NCBI GenBank assembly: GCA_017442805.1
Contig: JAFRZA010000034.1
Location: forward strand, 1-64,000
Source: Erysipelotrichaceae bacterium
Lineage (GTDB): Bacteria; Bacillota_I; Bacilli_A; Erysipelotrichales; Erysipelotrichaceae
Reading direction: 5' to 3'
DNA: 64,000 nucleotides
Under the pieces are notes generated by a model. The model was not told the origin of the DNA and did no database searches. It saw nothing but the letters and a program-made list of their open reading frames with translations. Shown here in pieces: positions 7,311 to 16,261 of the stretch. Numbering within the stretch: position 1 is the first letter of the stretch; every line of letters begins with the position of its first letter. Both the position numbers and the translations under genes were made by a program.

Positions 7311-8591
7311 TTATCCTTTCTTCTTACCGTCAAGGTAAGCAATGTACTCTTCATAGCTCATGGAAGGCTTAAAGGCTTCCGTCACCTTTCTGACCTTTTC
7401 GGGATCAGCAAGCAGGTCGTAAACGGTGTCGGCGAGAACCTTGGCCTGGGTGATGTAGACCTCTTCACGGTCCTTTATGTACATGTCGGCACCGTGCAGG
7501 TTGCCGCCGATGCCGCAGTAGCCGTACTGGATCAGCGGCTTGAAGGCGGCGATGTCGCCGACGTCGCCGGCGGCCATCGAACTCTCACCATGCCTGATCT
7601 GATCTTCCGGGTAGAACTGCAGCAGGTTGGGGTAGAGCACCTCGTTGAGCTCTGCGCTTTGAACCAGAGGCAGATAGCCCGGAGTATCCTCGATCTCGGC
7701 CCTGCCGCCCAGTGCCTGAGCGCAGTGGCTGGCCATGTTGTCGATCTGATCATTCAGTTCAAAGAGGAACTTGAAGTTGCTGGTGCGGACGTAACATTCG
7801 TAGACCACCTCCGAGGGAATGGAGTTGACGGTGTCGCCGCCCTTGTCGATCATGCCGTGCAGCCGGACGGAATCTTCCTCACGGAAGGTCTCTCTCAGCA
7901 TGTTTACGGCATCCAGGAAGAGCACGCACATGTTCAGGGCGTTATGGCCCTTGTCGGGTCCCATGGCGGCATGGGCCGTCTTGCCCCGGAAGGTGATGCG
8001 CTTGTAGATGAAGCCGGCCAGCCGGGAACCGATGGAGAAATGGTACCTGTCAGTCTCCGAACAGGCGTGCAGGTGGATCAGCAGATCCTCATCATCGAAG
8101 ATGTGTTCCACCAGCATGTTCTGCTTGCCGGAGGCGTATCTGATCTTGCCGTCCTTAATGGCCTGGCGGCGGTAGTTCATGTCAGTGAATTCCTCGGCCG
8201 GGGTAAAATAGAGGGTCACGGTGCCGGGCAGATCGCCGGCGATCTGATTTACGGCATCCAGAGCCGCCAGGGCGGAAGTCATCTGGGTGGAATGGCCGCA
8301 GGCGTGAGCCGCGTTATCAACGCTGCTGGCGCAGGGATGGCCGAGAGTGGGAATGGCGTCCATTTCGGCGATCAGACCGATGTGGGGGGCGCCGGAGCCG
8401 ATCCTGACGGAAAGGCCGGTCTGACAGAAGGTCCTGTCAGCTTTCAGTCCGTGCTTTTCCAGATAATCAAGGATGATTTCCCTAGTGCGGTATTCCTTGA
8501 AGCCCAGTTCGGGATTATTGAAAAGAGCATCACCAAGCTGATAGATCTCCTGCTGATGCGCGTCGATGTATTCGTTCAGTCTTTTCTTCAT
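7311..8591 (-). CDS. M20 family amidohydrolase
   Basis: A 426-residue metallopeptidase-like amidohydrolase of the M20D kind (hippurate, IAA-amino acid or aminobenzoyl-glutamate hydrolase relatives). Metal-site signatures are present: IAEMDAIPTLGHPCA, ACGHSTQM, TPAEEF, and a late GGNLHGADMY. The dimerisation lid domain lies in the middle (FRGKTAHAAMGPDKGHNALN). No signal peptide, so it is cytoplasmic. AGAGG sits 7 bases before ATG 8591. It lies between the TraB-like gene (21 bases upstream) and the SIS gene (3 bases downstream); the tight SIS coupling suggests a shared catabolic step. Confidence 0.88.
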   Translation of the reverse strand: MKKRLNEYIDAHQQEIYQLGDALFNNPELGFKEYRTREIILDYLEKHGLKADRTFCQTGLSVRIGSGAPHIGLIAEMDAIPTLGHPCASSVDNAAHACGHSTQMTSALAALDAVNQIAGDLPGTVTLYFTPAEEFTDMNYRRQAIKDGKIRYASGKQNMLVEHIFDDEDLLIHLHACSETDRYHFSIGSRLAGFIYKRITFRGKTAHAAMGPDKGHNALNMCVLFLDAVNMLRETFREEDSVRLHGMIDKGGDTVNSIPSEVVYECYVRTSNFKFLFELNDQIDNMASHCAQALGGRAEIEDTPGYLPLVQSAELNEVLYPNLLQFYPEDQIRHGESSMAAGDVGDIAAFKPLIQYGYCGIGGNLHGADMYIKDREEVYITQAKVLADTVYDLLADPEKVRKVTEAFKPSMSYEEYIAYLDGKKKG

Positions 8592-8612
8592 GTGATACCT
8601 CTTTCCTATGTA

Positions 8613-9776
8613 TTAAAGATTATTGATTAACGATGAGAAGATCGAGAGCCCGGAGACGAAGGTTCCGATACTGCTTCCCAGCGAGGCGAGCAGCACGATC
8701 AATAAGATGCGGGAAACCTTGTTCTTCCAGAAGCCTCTGAATGTCGAGGTGTCGTCGGAGAGCTTTTCGAAGTCCTGTACGGTCGGTTTGCGCAGCCAGG
8801 CTTCCGTCAGTCCGGCAAACCAGCCGGCGGCCAGCAGGGGATTGAGGGAAGTTATCGGAGCCGCCAGGAAGGCGACCAGAATGCTCAGCGGATGACCGCC
8901 GCCCAGAAGGGCACCGAGGGCGGAAAGAGTACCGTTGAAGATGATCCAGGTCTTCAGCTGCTTAAGGCCGATGTCGGAGTTGATGTTGAAACTCAGCAGA
9001 ATGGCCGCGACGATGATGATCGGGATCAGCCAGCTGATGATCCTGCTGGAGGTCTTCTTTGGCGGGATGACGTCAAACTGGGAGATGTCATATTCCTGCT
9101 CAATGTATTTCGGTACGTTCAGGGTGTGCGCAGCGCCTAAGATGGCGACGACCTTATTGCCCGGAGCGTGGCGGATCTTATTGGCCAGATACATGTCCCT
9201 TTCGGTAACCAGGACTTCAGCTACCTTGGGGAACTGCTTGGAAACTTCCTGCAGGGCGCTGTTGAGAATGTCGGACTGCTGGAGATTGGCGAGTTCCTCT
9301 TCACTGATCTCTTCGTCATCAAAAATCGCCGAAACGATGGCGTTGGCCATCTGCAGCTTGTCTTTGAAGCCCATGTTGGCCCAGATGCGCTTGAAGGTGG
9401 TCTGGACGCTGCGGTCAGCCAGCACCAGCTCGGCATTGAGCTCCTTGGCCTTGTTTATGCCCATCATCATCTCGGCTCCGGAAGTGCTGTTGAGGCTGGA
9501 AGCCATCTTCTTCTGGTAGTTGGCCAGAATCAGGTTGACCAGCAGCATGACCACTCGCTTTTCCTTGATGATCCTGACGATGTCGGTATTTTTGAACTTA
9601 TCGGGATCGGTAAGGGAATTGTAGCGGTCCTGATCCAGTTCGATGCAGATGCTGTCAGGCTGGATCTCATCGATGGTCTTTTCCACCAGCTCAACGGACT
9701 GCTTTGACACGTGCGCCGTGGGGATCAGGGTTATTTCCTTATCGTCCAGATTGATTTTTATTACGCTGTTTTCCAT
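8613..9776 (-). CDS. TraB/PrgY-like membrane protein
   Basis: A 387-residue protein whose first 240 residues form a TraB/GumN-type domain: LIPTAHVSKQSVELV, PDSICIELDQDRY, and the later VVAILGAAHTLNVP. Several hydrophobic segments follow (about residues 253-273, 290-340 and 365-385) separated by Gly-rich turns. TraB/PrgY proteins of enterococci limit self-response to peptide pheromones, but chromosomal homologues are widespread and their activity is unclear; a metal-dependent peptidase fold has been proposed. The start at ATG 9776 sits 6 bases after a perfect TATAAT with no ribosome site, so the message is probably leaderless. A TTG at 9812 would put the promoter inside the gene and is rejected. 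Confidence 0.85.
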   Translation of the reverse strand: MENSVIKINLDDKEITLIPTAHVSKQSVELVEKTIDEIQPDSICIELDQDRYNSLTDPDKFKNTDIVRIIKEKRVVMLLVNLILANYQKKMASSLNSTSGAEMMMGINKAKELNAELVLADRSVQTTFKRIWANMGFKDKLQMANAIVSAIFDDEEISEEELANLQQSDILNSALQEVSKQFPKVAEVLVTERDMYLANKIRHAPGNKVVAILGAAHTLNVPKYIEQEYDISQFDVIPPKKTSSRIISWLIPIIIVAAILLSFNINSDIGLKQLKTWIIFNGTLSALGALLGGGHPLSILVAFLAAPITSLNPLLAAGWFAGLTEAWLRKPTVQDFEKLSDDTSTFRGFWKNKVSRILLIVLLASLGSSIGTFVSGLSIFSSLINNL

Positions 9777-9782
9777 GGCTAT

Positions 9783-9812
9783 ATTATAAAACCTTTGACC
9801 CTTCTTCTTCAA
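9783..9812 (-). promoter_or_regulatory. Promoter of TraB-like gene (leaderless)
   Basis: On the minus strand TTGAAG (9812-9807), an 18-base spacer and TATAAT (9788-9783). Only ATAGCC separates the -10 from ATG 9776, so transcription should start at or next to the start codon. Confidence 0.6.
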
Positions 9813-9832
9813 CCGAAGCGCCGGCAGAAGAT

Positions 9833-9862
9833 TTGTCAGCAGAGGCCCTGCTTCGTTATAAT
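9833..9862 (+). promoter_or_regulatory. ldh promoter
   Basis: TTGTCA (9833-9838), an 18-base spacer and TATAAT (9857-9862). A strong GGAGG precedes ATG 9889, in contrast to the leaderless divergent neighbour. Confidence 0.65.
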
Positions 9863-9888
9863 GAAGTTGAATTACGGAGGTAAAAACA

Positions 9889-10848
9889 ATGGCCCAGAAC
9901 AGAAAAGTAGTGCTTATCGGAACCGGCTTCGTGGGAATGAGCTTTGCCTATGCTCTGATCGGACACAGCTGTCTTGATGAACTGGTTCTCGTTGACGTGG
10001 TAAGGGAGAAGACCGAAGGCGAAGCGCTGGATCTGCAGCACGCTCTGCCCTATACCGGCAATCACATCAAGGTCCATGCCGGAACCTATGAGGACTGCCG
10101 GGACGCAACGGTGATCGTCATCACCGCCGGAGCCGCCCAGAAACCCGGCCAGAGCCGTCTGGAACTGACGGCGGTCAATACCCGGATCATGAAGAGCATC
10201 GGCGAGCAGATCAGAGCCTCAGGCTTCAACGGCATCATCATCGTCGCTTCCAATCCCTGCGATCTGATGACCTATGTCGCCTGGAAGGCCACCGGACTGC
10301 CCAGGGAGCAGGTCTTCGGTTCGGGAACCATGCTGGATACCGCCCGGCTGCGCTATGCGCTGAGCGATTTTCTGCAGATCAACTCCGCTAACGTCCACAG
10401 CTACATCATGGGCGAGCACGGCGACTCTTCCTTCGTCCCCTGGACGCACTGCTACATCGGTGCCAAGAGCCTGCTTGAGGAACTGGATGAGCGGCACATC
10501 GACATGAGCGTGCTTTTGGAGATCTATGAAAACGTCCGCGACGCCGCCTATGAGATCATCGAAAAGAAAAAGGCTACCTATTACGGCATCGGCATGGCCC
10601 TGTGCCGGCTGGTGCTGGCCGTACTAAATAACGAAAACGCCATCATACCCCTGAGCGTCTATCAGGACGGCTGTTACGGAAGGGAAGGCCTCTACATCGG
10701 CGTGCCGGCGGTGGTCAACCGCAACGGCATCCGCGAAGTGCTGGTGCTGCATCTCAACGATGTCGACCAGGACAAGTTCAACCGTTCCTGCGACAGCCTG
10801 CTGGAGATCATACAAACCACGATTGATCCGATCCTGGCGGAAAAGTAA
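9889..10848 (+). CDS. ldh: L-lactate dehydrogenase
   Basis: A 319-residue NAD-dependent enzyme converting pyruvate and NADH to L-lactate, the usual end step of fermentation. The Rossmann loop GTGFVGMS (11-18), the ALDLQHALPY block, the substrate loop QKPGQSRLEL (Arg90), ASNPCDLMTY and the catalytic His177 in MGEHGDSS are all in place. The length is normal for the family. Malate dehydrogenase is less likely because the loop carries Gln-Lys-Pro-Gly as in LDH. It is a single-gene unit with its own promoter and terminator, divergent from the TraB-like gene. Confidence 0.95.
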   Translation: MAQNRKVVLIGTGFVGMSFAYALIGHSCLDELVLVDVVREKTEGEALDLQHALPYTGNHIKVHAGTYEDCRDATVIVITAGAAQKPGQSRLELTAVNTRIMKSIGEQIRASGFNGIIIVASNPCDLMTYVAWKATGLPREQVFGSGTMLDTARLRYALSDFLQINSANVHSYIMGEHGDSSFVPWTHCYIGAKSLLEELDERHIDMSVLLEIYENVRDAAYEIIEKKKATYYGIGMALCRLVLAVLNNENAIIPLSVYQDGCYGREGLYIGVPAVVNRNGIREVLVLHLNDVDQDKFNRSCDSLLEIIQTTIDPILAEK

Positions 10849-10862
10849 TCAGAAGCAGATGA

Positions 10863-10898
10863 CCGGAGGCGGGCGGAGAGCCGCTTCCGGCTTTTTTT
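10863..10898 (+). terminator. Terminator after ldh
   Basis: CCGGAGGCGG pairs with CCGCTTCCGG (one G-T pair) around an 8-base loop; CTTTTTTT follows. Confidence 0.88.
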
Positions 10899-10958
10899 CG
10901 CCGTTGAGATAGAAGGTACCGTGTGGTAAAATAATCTCGTGTCACCTCAGGGTAACAT

Positions 10959-10987
10959 TTTTGATGATGATTTTATTATGGTATAAT
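10959..10987 (+). promoter_or_regulatory. cdaA operon promoter
   Basis: Extended -10 TGG-TATAAT (box 10982-10987) with TTTTGA (10959-10964) 17 bases upstream. It drives the cdaA to alr gene series. Confidence 0.6.
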
Positions 10988-11011
10988 AAAACGAAAGGGA
11001 GATGGTAAGAC

Positions 11012-12154
11012 GTGAATCTGACATTAAGTTATGAATCAATTATCCATTACATACAGACAATTGCGGACATCGTAGTTGTCTGGATCATCTTATACTACAT
11101 CATGAAGGTGGTTAAGAGTAACCAGAAGACGATCCAGACCTTCCAGGGCCTGGTTTTGGTCATCATCATTCAGGCGGTTTCCAAGCTTCTGGGACTCAAG
11201 ACGGTCAACCAGCTGGCCTCAACGGTCGTTTCCTGGGGCGTCATCGCCATCATCGTCATCTTCCAGCCTGAGATCAGGCTGATTCTGGAAAGACTGGGCA
11301 AGAGCAACGCCTTTGCCCGCATCTCCACCCTGACCAGCAGCGAGAAGGAAAACCTGATCGACGAGCTGATGACCGCCACGGCTCAGCTGTCCGCCAGCAA
11401 GACCGGCGCGCTGATCACCCTGGAACAGGGTCATTCCCTCTCCCAGTACATCGATACCGGCATCAAAATCAATTCCCTGGTTTCCGCGGAACTGATCTGT
11501 TCGATATTCATGACGACCACGCCGCTGCATGACGGCGCCGTCATCATTCAGGGCGACAAGCTGGCCTGTGCGTCAGCCTATTTCCCGCCCACGACCATGG
11601 AACTGCCGTCAAGATACGGTGCCAGACACCGCGCCGCCATCGGCATCAGCGAACTGACTGACGCCATCACCATCGTCGTTTCCGAAGAAACCGGCCGGGT
11701 TGCCCTTACCAAGGAAGGCAAGCTTCTTCAGATGAATGAAAAGAAGCTGCGCGACTATCTGGAAAGAGTCATCCTCAACAAGGAACAGCTGGCCGGCAGC
11801 TTTGCCACTCCGACTTCCCAGCAGTCCGTTTCCGTCGACTCCTTCATCAATGAAAAGGAAATCGACTACGCCGCTTCCAGCAAGGGACACAAGGGCGATG
11901 ACGAACTGGAAAACATGTCCACTCATGAGATGAAGAACTTCCAGACCATGAACTTCAAGGCCATCGAGCCCGAAGACAAGAAGACCAGCAAGATCGTCGA
12001 AAGCGTCATTTCCAATGCCGTCAACGAGGACAAGCTTAACGACAGCATCGTCGTCAAGAAGGTCTCCGTCCCCAAGGAACCGGTCATCAACTACATCAAG
12101 ACGACCAACGTTACCACACCTGACAATGCGAAGAATGAGAAGGGAGGTAAGTAA
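11012..12154 (+). CDS. cdaA: Membrane diadenylate cyclase CdaA with long C-terminal tail
   Basis: Makes c-di-AMP from two ATP. Hydrophobic segments cover about residues 12-33, 43-60 and 70-90, followed by the DAC domain (about 105-255) with the catalytic PLHDGAVII (DGA at 174-176) and the RHR motif in GARHRAAIG (205-207). Typical CdaA ends near residue 275. Here about 120 further residues follow, low in hydrophobics and rich in Ser, Thr, Lys, Glu and Asn, so probably disordered. The start is GTG 11012, ten bases after GGGAG. cdaR and glmM follow at 2-base and 1-base spacing, the standard Bacillota module in which CdaR and GlmM modulate the cyclase. Confidence 0.93.
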   Translation: MNLTLSYESIIHYIQTIADIVVVWIILYYIMKVVKSNQKTIQTFQGLVLVIIIQAVSKLLGLKTVNQLASTVVSWGVIAIIVIFQPEIRLILERLGKSNAFARISTLTSSEKENLIDELMTATAQLSASKTGALITLEQGHSLSQYIDTGIKINSLVSAELICSIFMTTTPLHDGAVIIQGDKLACASAYFPPTTMELPSRYGARHRAAIGISELTDAITIVVSEETGRVALTKEGKLLQMNEKKLRDYLERVILNKEQLAGSFATPTSQQSVSVDSFINEKEIDYAASSKGHKGDDELENMSTHEMKNFQTMNFKAIEPEDKKTSKIVESVISNAVNEDKLNDSIVVKKVSVPKEPVINYIKTTNVTTPDNAKNEKGGK

Positions 12155-12156
12155 GC

Positions 12157-13536
12157 ATGGCTAAGAATAAGAAGAAGAAAATCGATTCCTCGGAAAAGCT
12201 CGAATTAGCTCAGCGCATCGCGGCCAGTTCTCCTAACGCCGCCCGTACTTACGCTACCATCGAGAACATCTTTGTCTATATCTCCCGGGGCATCTCCGGT
12301 CTGCTCAACAAGATCCTGATGTCTCCGCGCATCTCCAAGCTTTTTGCCCTGGCATTGGCCGTTCTGATGTATTTCGGCGTCAACTATTCCTCAGGCTCGG
12401 CTCTGGGCGTCAAGACCTCGGCGACCCTGAACAACATTCCGGTCGTCATCGTCTACAACAGCGAGATGTATGAGGTCTCCGGCGTTCCGGAAAGCTGCGA
12501 TGTCATCGTTTCCGGTGACATGACCGACATCAACCTGCAGAAGAACCAGACCAACTCCAACCTGGTCTGCGATCTCTCCGGTCTGACTGAAGGCAGCTAT
12601 TCCATCAAACTGACTCCCAGCAACTTCAACTCCCAGCTGGAAGTCAACGTTCTCAACAATCCGAGCGTCAACGTCACCATCAAGAAGAAGATGACGTCGA
12701 AGTTCAACATTTCCTATGAATTCATCAATACCAATCAGATGGCTTCCAAGTATACCCTGTCCGAACCGGTCTTTGATACGACCGAAGTTCTGATCAGAGC
12801 CTCGGAAGATACCATTTCATCGATTTCCTTTGTCAAGGCGCTGATCGATACCAGCGGACACACTTCCGACTTCACGACGGAAGCCCGCGTGGTGGCCTAT
12901 GATTACAACGGCAGCATCGTCGCCTGCGACATCATTCCCGAAAAGGTCAACGCCAGCGTAGCCGTCACCGAAGTAAGCAAGGAAGTCCCGATCATCGTCA
13001 GACCGGTCGGCGACATCATGGAAGGCTACGCCATTGATTCCATTTCGCTGGACTACGGCGTCGTCACCCTGTATGCCCCCAAGAACGTGCTGAATCTGAT
13101 CGATGCCGTCTACGTCAACATCGATGCCACGCAGCTGACCTCCACCAGCAATGTCTTCGCGACCAACATCGACATCCCCAGCGGTGTCAACTCGATGAGC
13201 GTTACCAAGATAAACATGGAGATCACCCTGGACAAGCAGGTCAGCAAGACCGTCAGCAACGTCAGAGTAAGCTGGATCAACTACGATGATACCAAGTACC
13301 GCTTCAAGGTCGTCAACGCGGAAGACGCCGAGATGGATGTCGTCATCTACGGCACCCAGAAGAACCTCGACAGCATCACCGCCAATGACATCACCATCAA
13401 CATCGACCTGGCCAACGTGGTCGTCGGTCAGCAGCAGGCCCCGCTGGTCTGCTACGGCAGTAACAATCTGGTCAAGTACGAGATCGCCGGAGGCCGGACT
13501 TACATCGAAGTAGAGATCGTAGGAGTTGAATCGTAA
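12157..13536 (+). CDS. cdaR: YbbR-domain regulator of CdaA
   Basis: A 459-residue single-pass membrane protein. A Lys-rich cytoplasmic start is followed by a membrane segment near residues 60-78 (LFALALAVLMYFGVNYSS) and then about four YbbR-type beta domains outside the cell (repeating I-P-V-x-V ... V-x-V patterns). YbbR/CdaR binds CdaA and adjusts c-di-AMP synthesis. The N-terminal cytoplasmic stretch of about 55 residues is longer than I would expect. It starts two bases after cdaA and ends one base before glmM. Confidence 0.9.
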   Translation: MAKNKKKKIDSSEKLELAQRIAASSPNAARTYATIENIFVYISRGISGLLNKILMSPRISKLFALALAVLMYFGVNYSSGSALGVKTSATLNNIPVVIVYNSEMYEVSGVPESCDVIVSGDMTDINLQKNQTNSNLVCDLSGLTEGSYSIKLTPSNFNSQLEVNVLNNPSVNVTIKKKMTSKFNISYEFINTNQMASKYTLSEPVFDTTEVLIRASEDTISSISFVKALIDTSGHTSDFTTEARVVAYDYNGSIVACDIIPEKVNASVAVTEVSKEVPIIVRPVGDIMEGYAIDSISLDYGVVTLYAPKNVLNLIDAVYVNIDATQLTSTSNVFATNIDIPSGVNSMSVTKINMEITLDKQVSKTVSNVRVSWINYDDTKYRFKVVNAEDAEMDVVIYGTQKNLDSITANDITINIDLANVVVGQQQAPLVCYGSNNLVKYEIAGGRTYIEVEIVGVES

Positions 13537-13537
13537 T

Positions 13538-14863
13538 ATGAGAGTGCATTTTGGAACCGACGGCATCAGAGGCCGGGCCAATGAAAACCTGACCGTCGAC
13601 ATGGCCTACCGCATCGGCCAGTATCTCGGTCAGAATTTCCGGGGCGGAAAGATCCTGATCGGCCGGGACACCCGGCTTTCCGGAGGCATGTTCGAAAGCG
13701 CCCTGGCAGCCGGCATCACCGCGCTGGGCACCAACGCCTTCCTGTTAGGCGTCTGCTCAACACCGGAACTGATCTATCTGGTCAGAAGCCAGCAGTACAG
13801 CTGCGGCATCATGATCACCGCTTCCCACAACCCCTACCACGATAACGGCATCAAGGTCATCAACAGCGAAGGCATGAAGATCGACGCCGCTCTGGAAGAG
13901 GCCATTGAAGAATACATCTACGGCGAAGGCCAGCTGGAATTCGTGACCGGCGAGGCCATCGGTCAGGTATACCGCTGTGAAGAGGCTCTGGAAGACTATC
14001 TGTCCTTCCTGAGGGAACACTTCCCCAGTGATCTGAGCGGTTATGACATCATCATCGACTGCGCCAACGGCTCCGCCAGCGTTACCGCTGAGAAGATGCT
14101 GAAGAGACTGGGCGCCAACGTCACCGTAACGGCCAATGAGCCCAACGGCTTCAACATCAACCGCGGCTGCGGTTCCACCCATGTGGAAAGCCTCGCCGAG
14201 GCTGTTAGAAACGGTAACTATGACATCGGCCTGGCCTTTGACGGGGACGCTGACCGCCTGATCGCGGTCGCTTCCGACGGCAGCATAGTCGACGGCGACA
14301 AGATCATCTTCTGCGTCGGCCGCTATCTGAAGGACAGCGGCTTACTGAATAACGGCAAGGTCGTCACCACCGTCATGGCCAATCTGGGCCTGTTCAAGAT
14401 GCTGGACAAGTACGGCATCGGCTATGAAAAGACGCAGGTCGGCGACAAGTACGTTTACGACTGCATGTGCCGCAACGGCTACGTGCTGGGCGGCGAGCAG
14501 TCCGGCCACATCATCCTGTCCCGCCACGCCACTACCGGCGACGGCCTGATGACCGCCCTGCAGCTGCTGGAGATCATGAAGAAGGAAAACAGGACGCTCA
14601 ATGAGCTGACTGACGAACTGAAGGTCTACCCCCAGCTGCTGGTGAATCTGGAAGTGAAGGACAAGGAAGCCGTCATGAAGGACGAAGCTGTCCTGGCCAA
14701 GTGCGCTCAGGTGGAAGAAAGCCTGGCCGGCGAGGGCCGGGTGCTGGTCAGATGCTCCGGCACCGAACCGCTGGTACGGGTCATGACCGAAGCCATCAGC
14801 GATGAGATCTGCCGCCAGTACGTGGATGAGATCATCGAAGTAATCAAAAACAGAGGATATTAG
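13538..14863 (+). CDS. glmM: Phosphoglucosamine mutase
   Basis: Converts glucosamine-6-phosphate to glucosamine-1-phosphate, the precursor of UDP-GlcNAc for peptidoglycan. It has 441 residues with the expected landmarks: start MRVHFGTDGIRGRAN, phosphoserine loop ITASHNPYHDNGIK, metal loop AFDGDADRLI, sugar loop GGEQSGH and phosphate loop RCSGTEPLVRVM. ATG 13538 is one base after the cdaR stop. In this module GlmM also binds CdaA and restrains it, linking wall precursor supply to c-di-AMP. Confidence 0.96.
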   Translation: MRVHFGTDGIRGRANENLTVDMAYRIGQYLGQNFRGGKILIGRDTRLSGGMFESALAAGITALGTNAFLLGVCSTPELIYLVRSQQYSCGIMITASHNPYHDNGIKVINSEGMKIDAALEEAIEEYIYGEGQLEFVTGEAIGQVYRCEEALEDYLSFLREHFPSDLSGYDIIIDCANGSASVTAEKMLKRLGANVTVTANEPNGFNINRGCGSTHVESLAEAVRNGNYDIGLAFDGDADRLIAVASDGSIVDGDKIIFCVGRYLKDSGLLNNGKVVTTVMANLGLFKMLDKYGIGYEKTQVGDKYVYDCMCRNGYVLGGEQSGHIILSRHATTGDGLMTALQLLEIMKKENRTLNELTDELKVYPQLLVNLEVKDKEAVMKDEAVLAKCAQVEESLAGEGRVLVRCSGTEPLVRVMTEAISDEICRQYVDEIIEVIKNRGY

Positions 14864-14904
14864 AAAGCTTCCGGCCTTTTGCGGCCGGAAGAAGAGTATA
14901 TGTT

Positions 14905-16260
14905 ATGATCAGTTATGATTTGAAAAAAGTCAGTGAAATCGTCAACGGGCAGCTGCACGGCGATCCCGAAGCGCGCATCAAGGGCGTCCATTTCGACTCC
15001 CGGGCTGCCAAAGAGGGAATGCTGTTTGCGCCGATCATCGGCGAAAAGGTCGACGGTCACAGCTTCGTTGCCGGTTTGTTCGAGAAGGGCATTGCCGCCT
15101 CCTTCTGGCAGAAGAATGATCCGCTGCCGCTTCCCGAAGGCAACATCATCGTCGTCGATGACGTGCAGGCAGCCCTGCAGAAGCTGGCGGCGCACTACCG
15201 CCGCACGCTGTCCTGTCACTTCATCGGCGTCACCGGTTCCTCCGGCAAGACCTCGACCAAGGACATCGTCTACAGCGTGGTTTCTCAGAAATTCAAAACC
15301 TGCAAGACCTTCGGCAATCAGAACAACGATCTGGGCGTGCCGCTGACCGTCATGAACGTGGACGACGATGCTGAATACATGGTTGCCGAGATGGGCATCA
15401 ACGACATCGGCGTCATGGACCGCCTGGTCACCATGGTGCAGCCGGAGATCACCGTCATATCTTCCATCGGTCCCGCCCACATTGCCCAGCTGGGTTCCAT
15501 GGACGGCATCGTGGAGCAGAAATGCCTGATCAACCGCGATCTGGGCAATGGCCAGTGCTTCTACAATCAGGCTTCCTACGGCCTCAGGAAGCATCTGGAA
15601 GAGATGGGCCTGCAGAACAGGGCCATCGGCTACGGCTTTGAGCAGGACTGCGACATCGTAGCTGAGGATTATCAGCTCAACGATGAAGGCACCAGCTTTA
15701 CCTGTAAAGGAAAAAAATACAGTATTCCTATTCTGGGCCGCCATCAGGTGCTCAACGCCCTGGCTGCCATCGGCATCGGTGAGATGCTGGGCATCGAATA
15801 TGAAAAGATCAGAGAGGGTCTGGCCAACGTGAAGCTGACCCCGCACAGGCTGCAGCTCAGAAAGATCAGGGACGCCGTCATCATCGACGACTCCTACAAC
15901 TGCAACCCTTCATCGCTGGTCGCTTCCCTGCAGATGGTTCTGCAGTACAACCGTTCCTACCACAAGACCGTAGTCATCGGCGACATGCTGGAACTGGGTG
16001 AGACTTCGCCGCAGCTCCACAGCGGAATAGCCGATGAGATCGACTTCCGGCAGTTCGACGATGTCGTGCTGATCGGCCGGGAAGTCGAGGCCCTGGGCGA
16101 AAATCTGCGCTGCCAGGGCATTGAATACCGCCTCTTTACGGATAATGCCGAAGCCCGGCAGTATCTGTTACCTTATCTGAAAAAGGGCAATGTGCTTTTC
16201 TTCAAGGCCTCTAACGGCATGCACTTTGCCTCACTGATCGACAGTCTGGAGGAAGAATGA
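14905..16260 (+). CDS. murF: UDP-MurNAc-tripeptide:D-Ala-D-Ala ligase MurF
   Basis: A 451-residue Mur ligase adding D-Ala-D-Ala to the UDP-MurNAc tripeptide. Residues 1-85 are the substrate-binding domain (VHFDSRAAKEGMLFAPI). The central ATPase has GVTGSSGKTSTKD (Ser where Thr is more usual), NQNNDLGVPLT and AEMGINDIG. The C-terminal domain has DDSYNCNPSS and GDMLELGE. A hairpin without a T-run separates it from glmM. ddl follows one base after the stop, so substrate and enzyme are made together. Confidence 0.95.
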   Translation: MISYDLKKVSEIVNGQLHGDPEARIKGVHFDSRAAKEGMLFAPIIGEKVDGHSFVAGLFEKGIAASFWQKNDPLPLPEGNIIVVDDVQAALQKLAAHYRRTLSCHFIGVTGSSGKTSTKDIVYSVVSQKFKTCKTFGNQNNDLGVPLTVMNVDDDAEYMVAEMGINDIGVMDRLVTMVQPEITVISSIGPAHIAQLGSMDGIVEQKCLINRDLGNGQCFYNQASYGLRKHLEEMGLQNRAIGYGFEQDCDIVAEDYQLNDEGTSFTCKGKKYSIPILGRHQVLNALAAIGIGEMLGIEYEKIREGLANVKLTPHRLQLRKIRDAVIIDDSYNCNPSSLVASLQMVLQYNRSYHKTVVIGDMLELGETSPQLHSGIADEIDFRQFDDVVLIGREVEALGENLRCQGIEYRLFTDNAEARQYLLPYLKKGNVLFFKASNGMHFASLIDSLEEE

Positions 16261-16261
16261 A

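Noticed and set aside
9776..9812. TTG start at 9812 for the TraB-like gene
   Set aside because: The added 12 codons would contain the TATAAT promoter box and have no family similarity.
14868..14891. CTTCCGGCC-TTTTGC-GGCCGGAAG hairpin between glmM and murF as a terminator
   Set aside because: Perfect 9-bp stem but no T-run follows, and murF has no visible promoter of its own; more likely an mRNA spacer or mild attenuator inside the operon.
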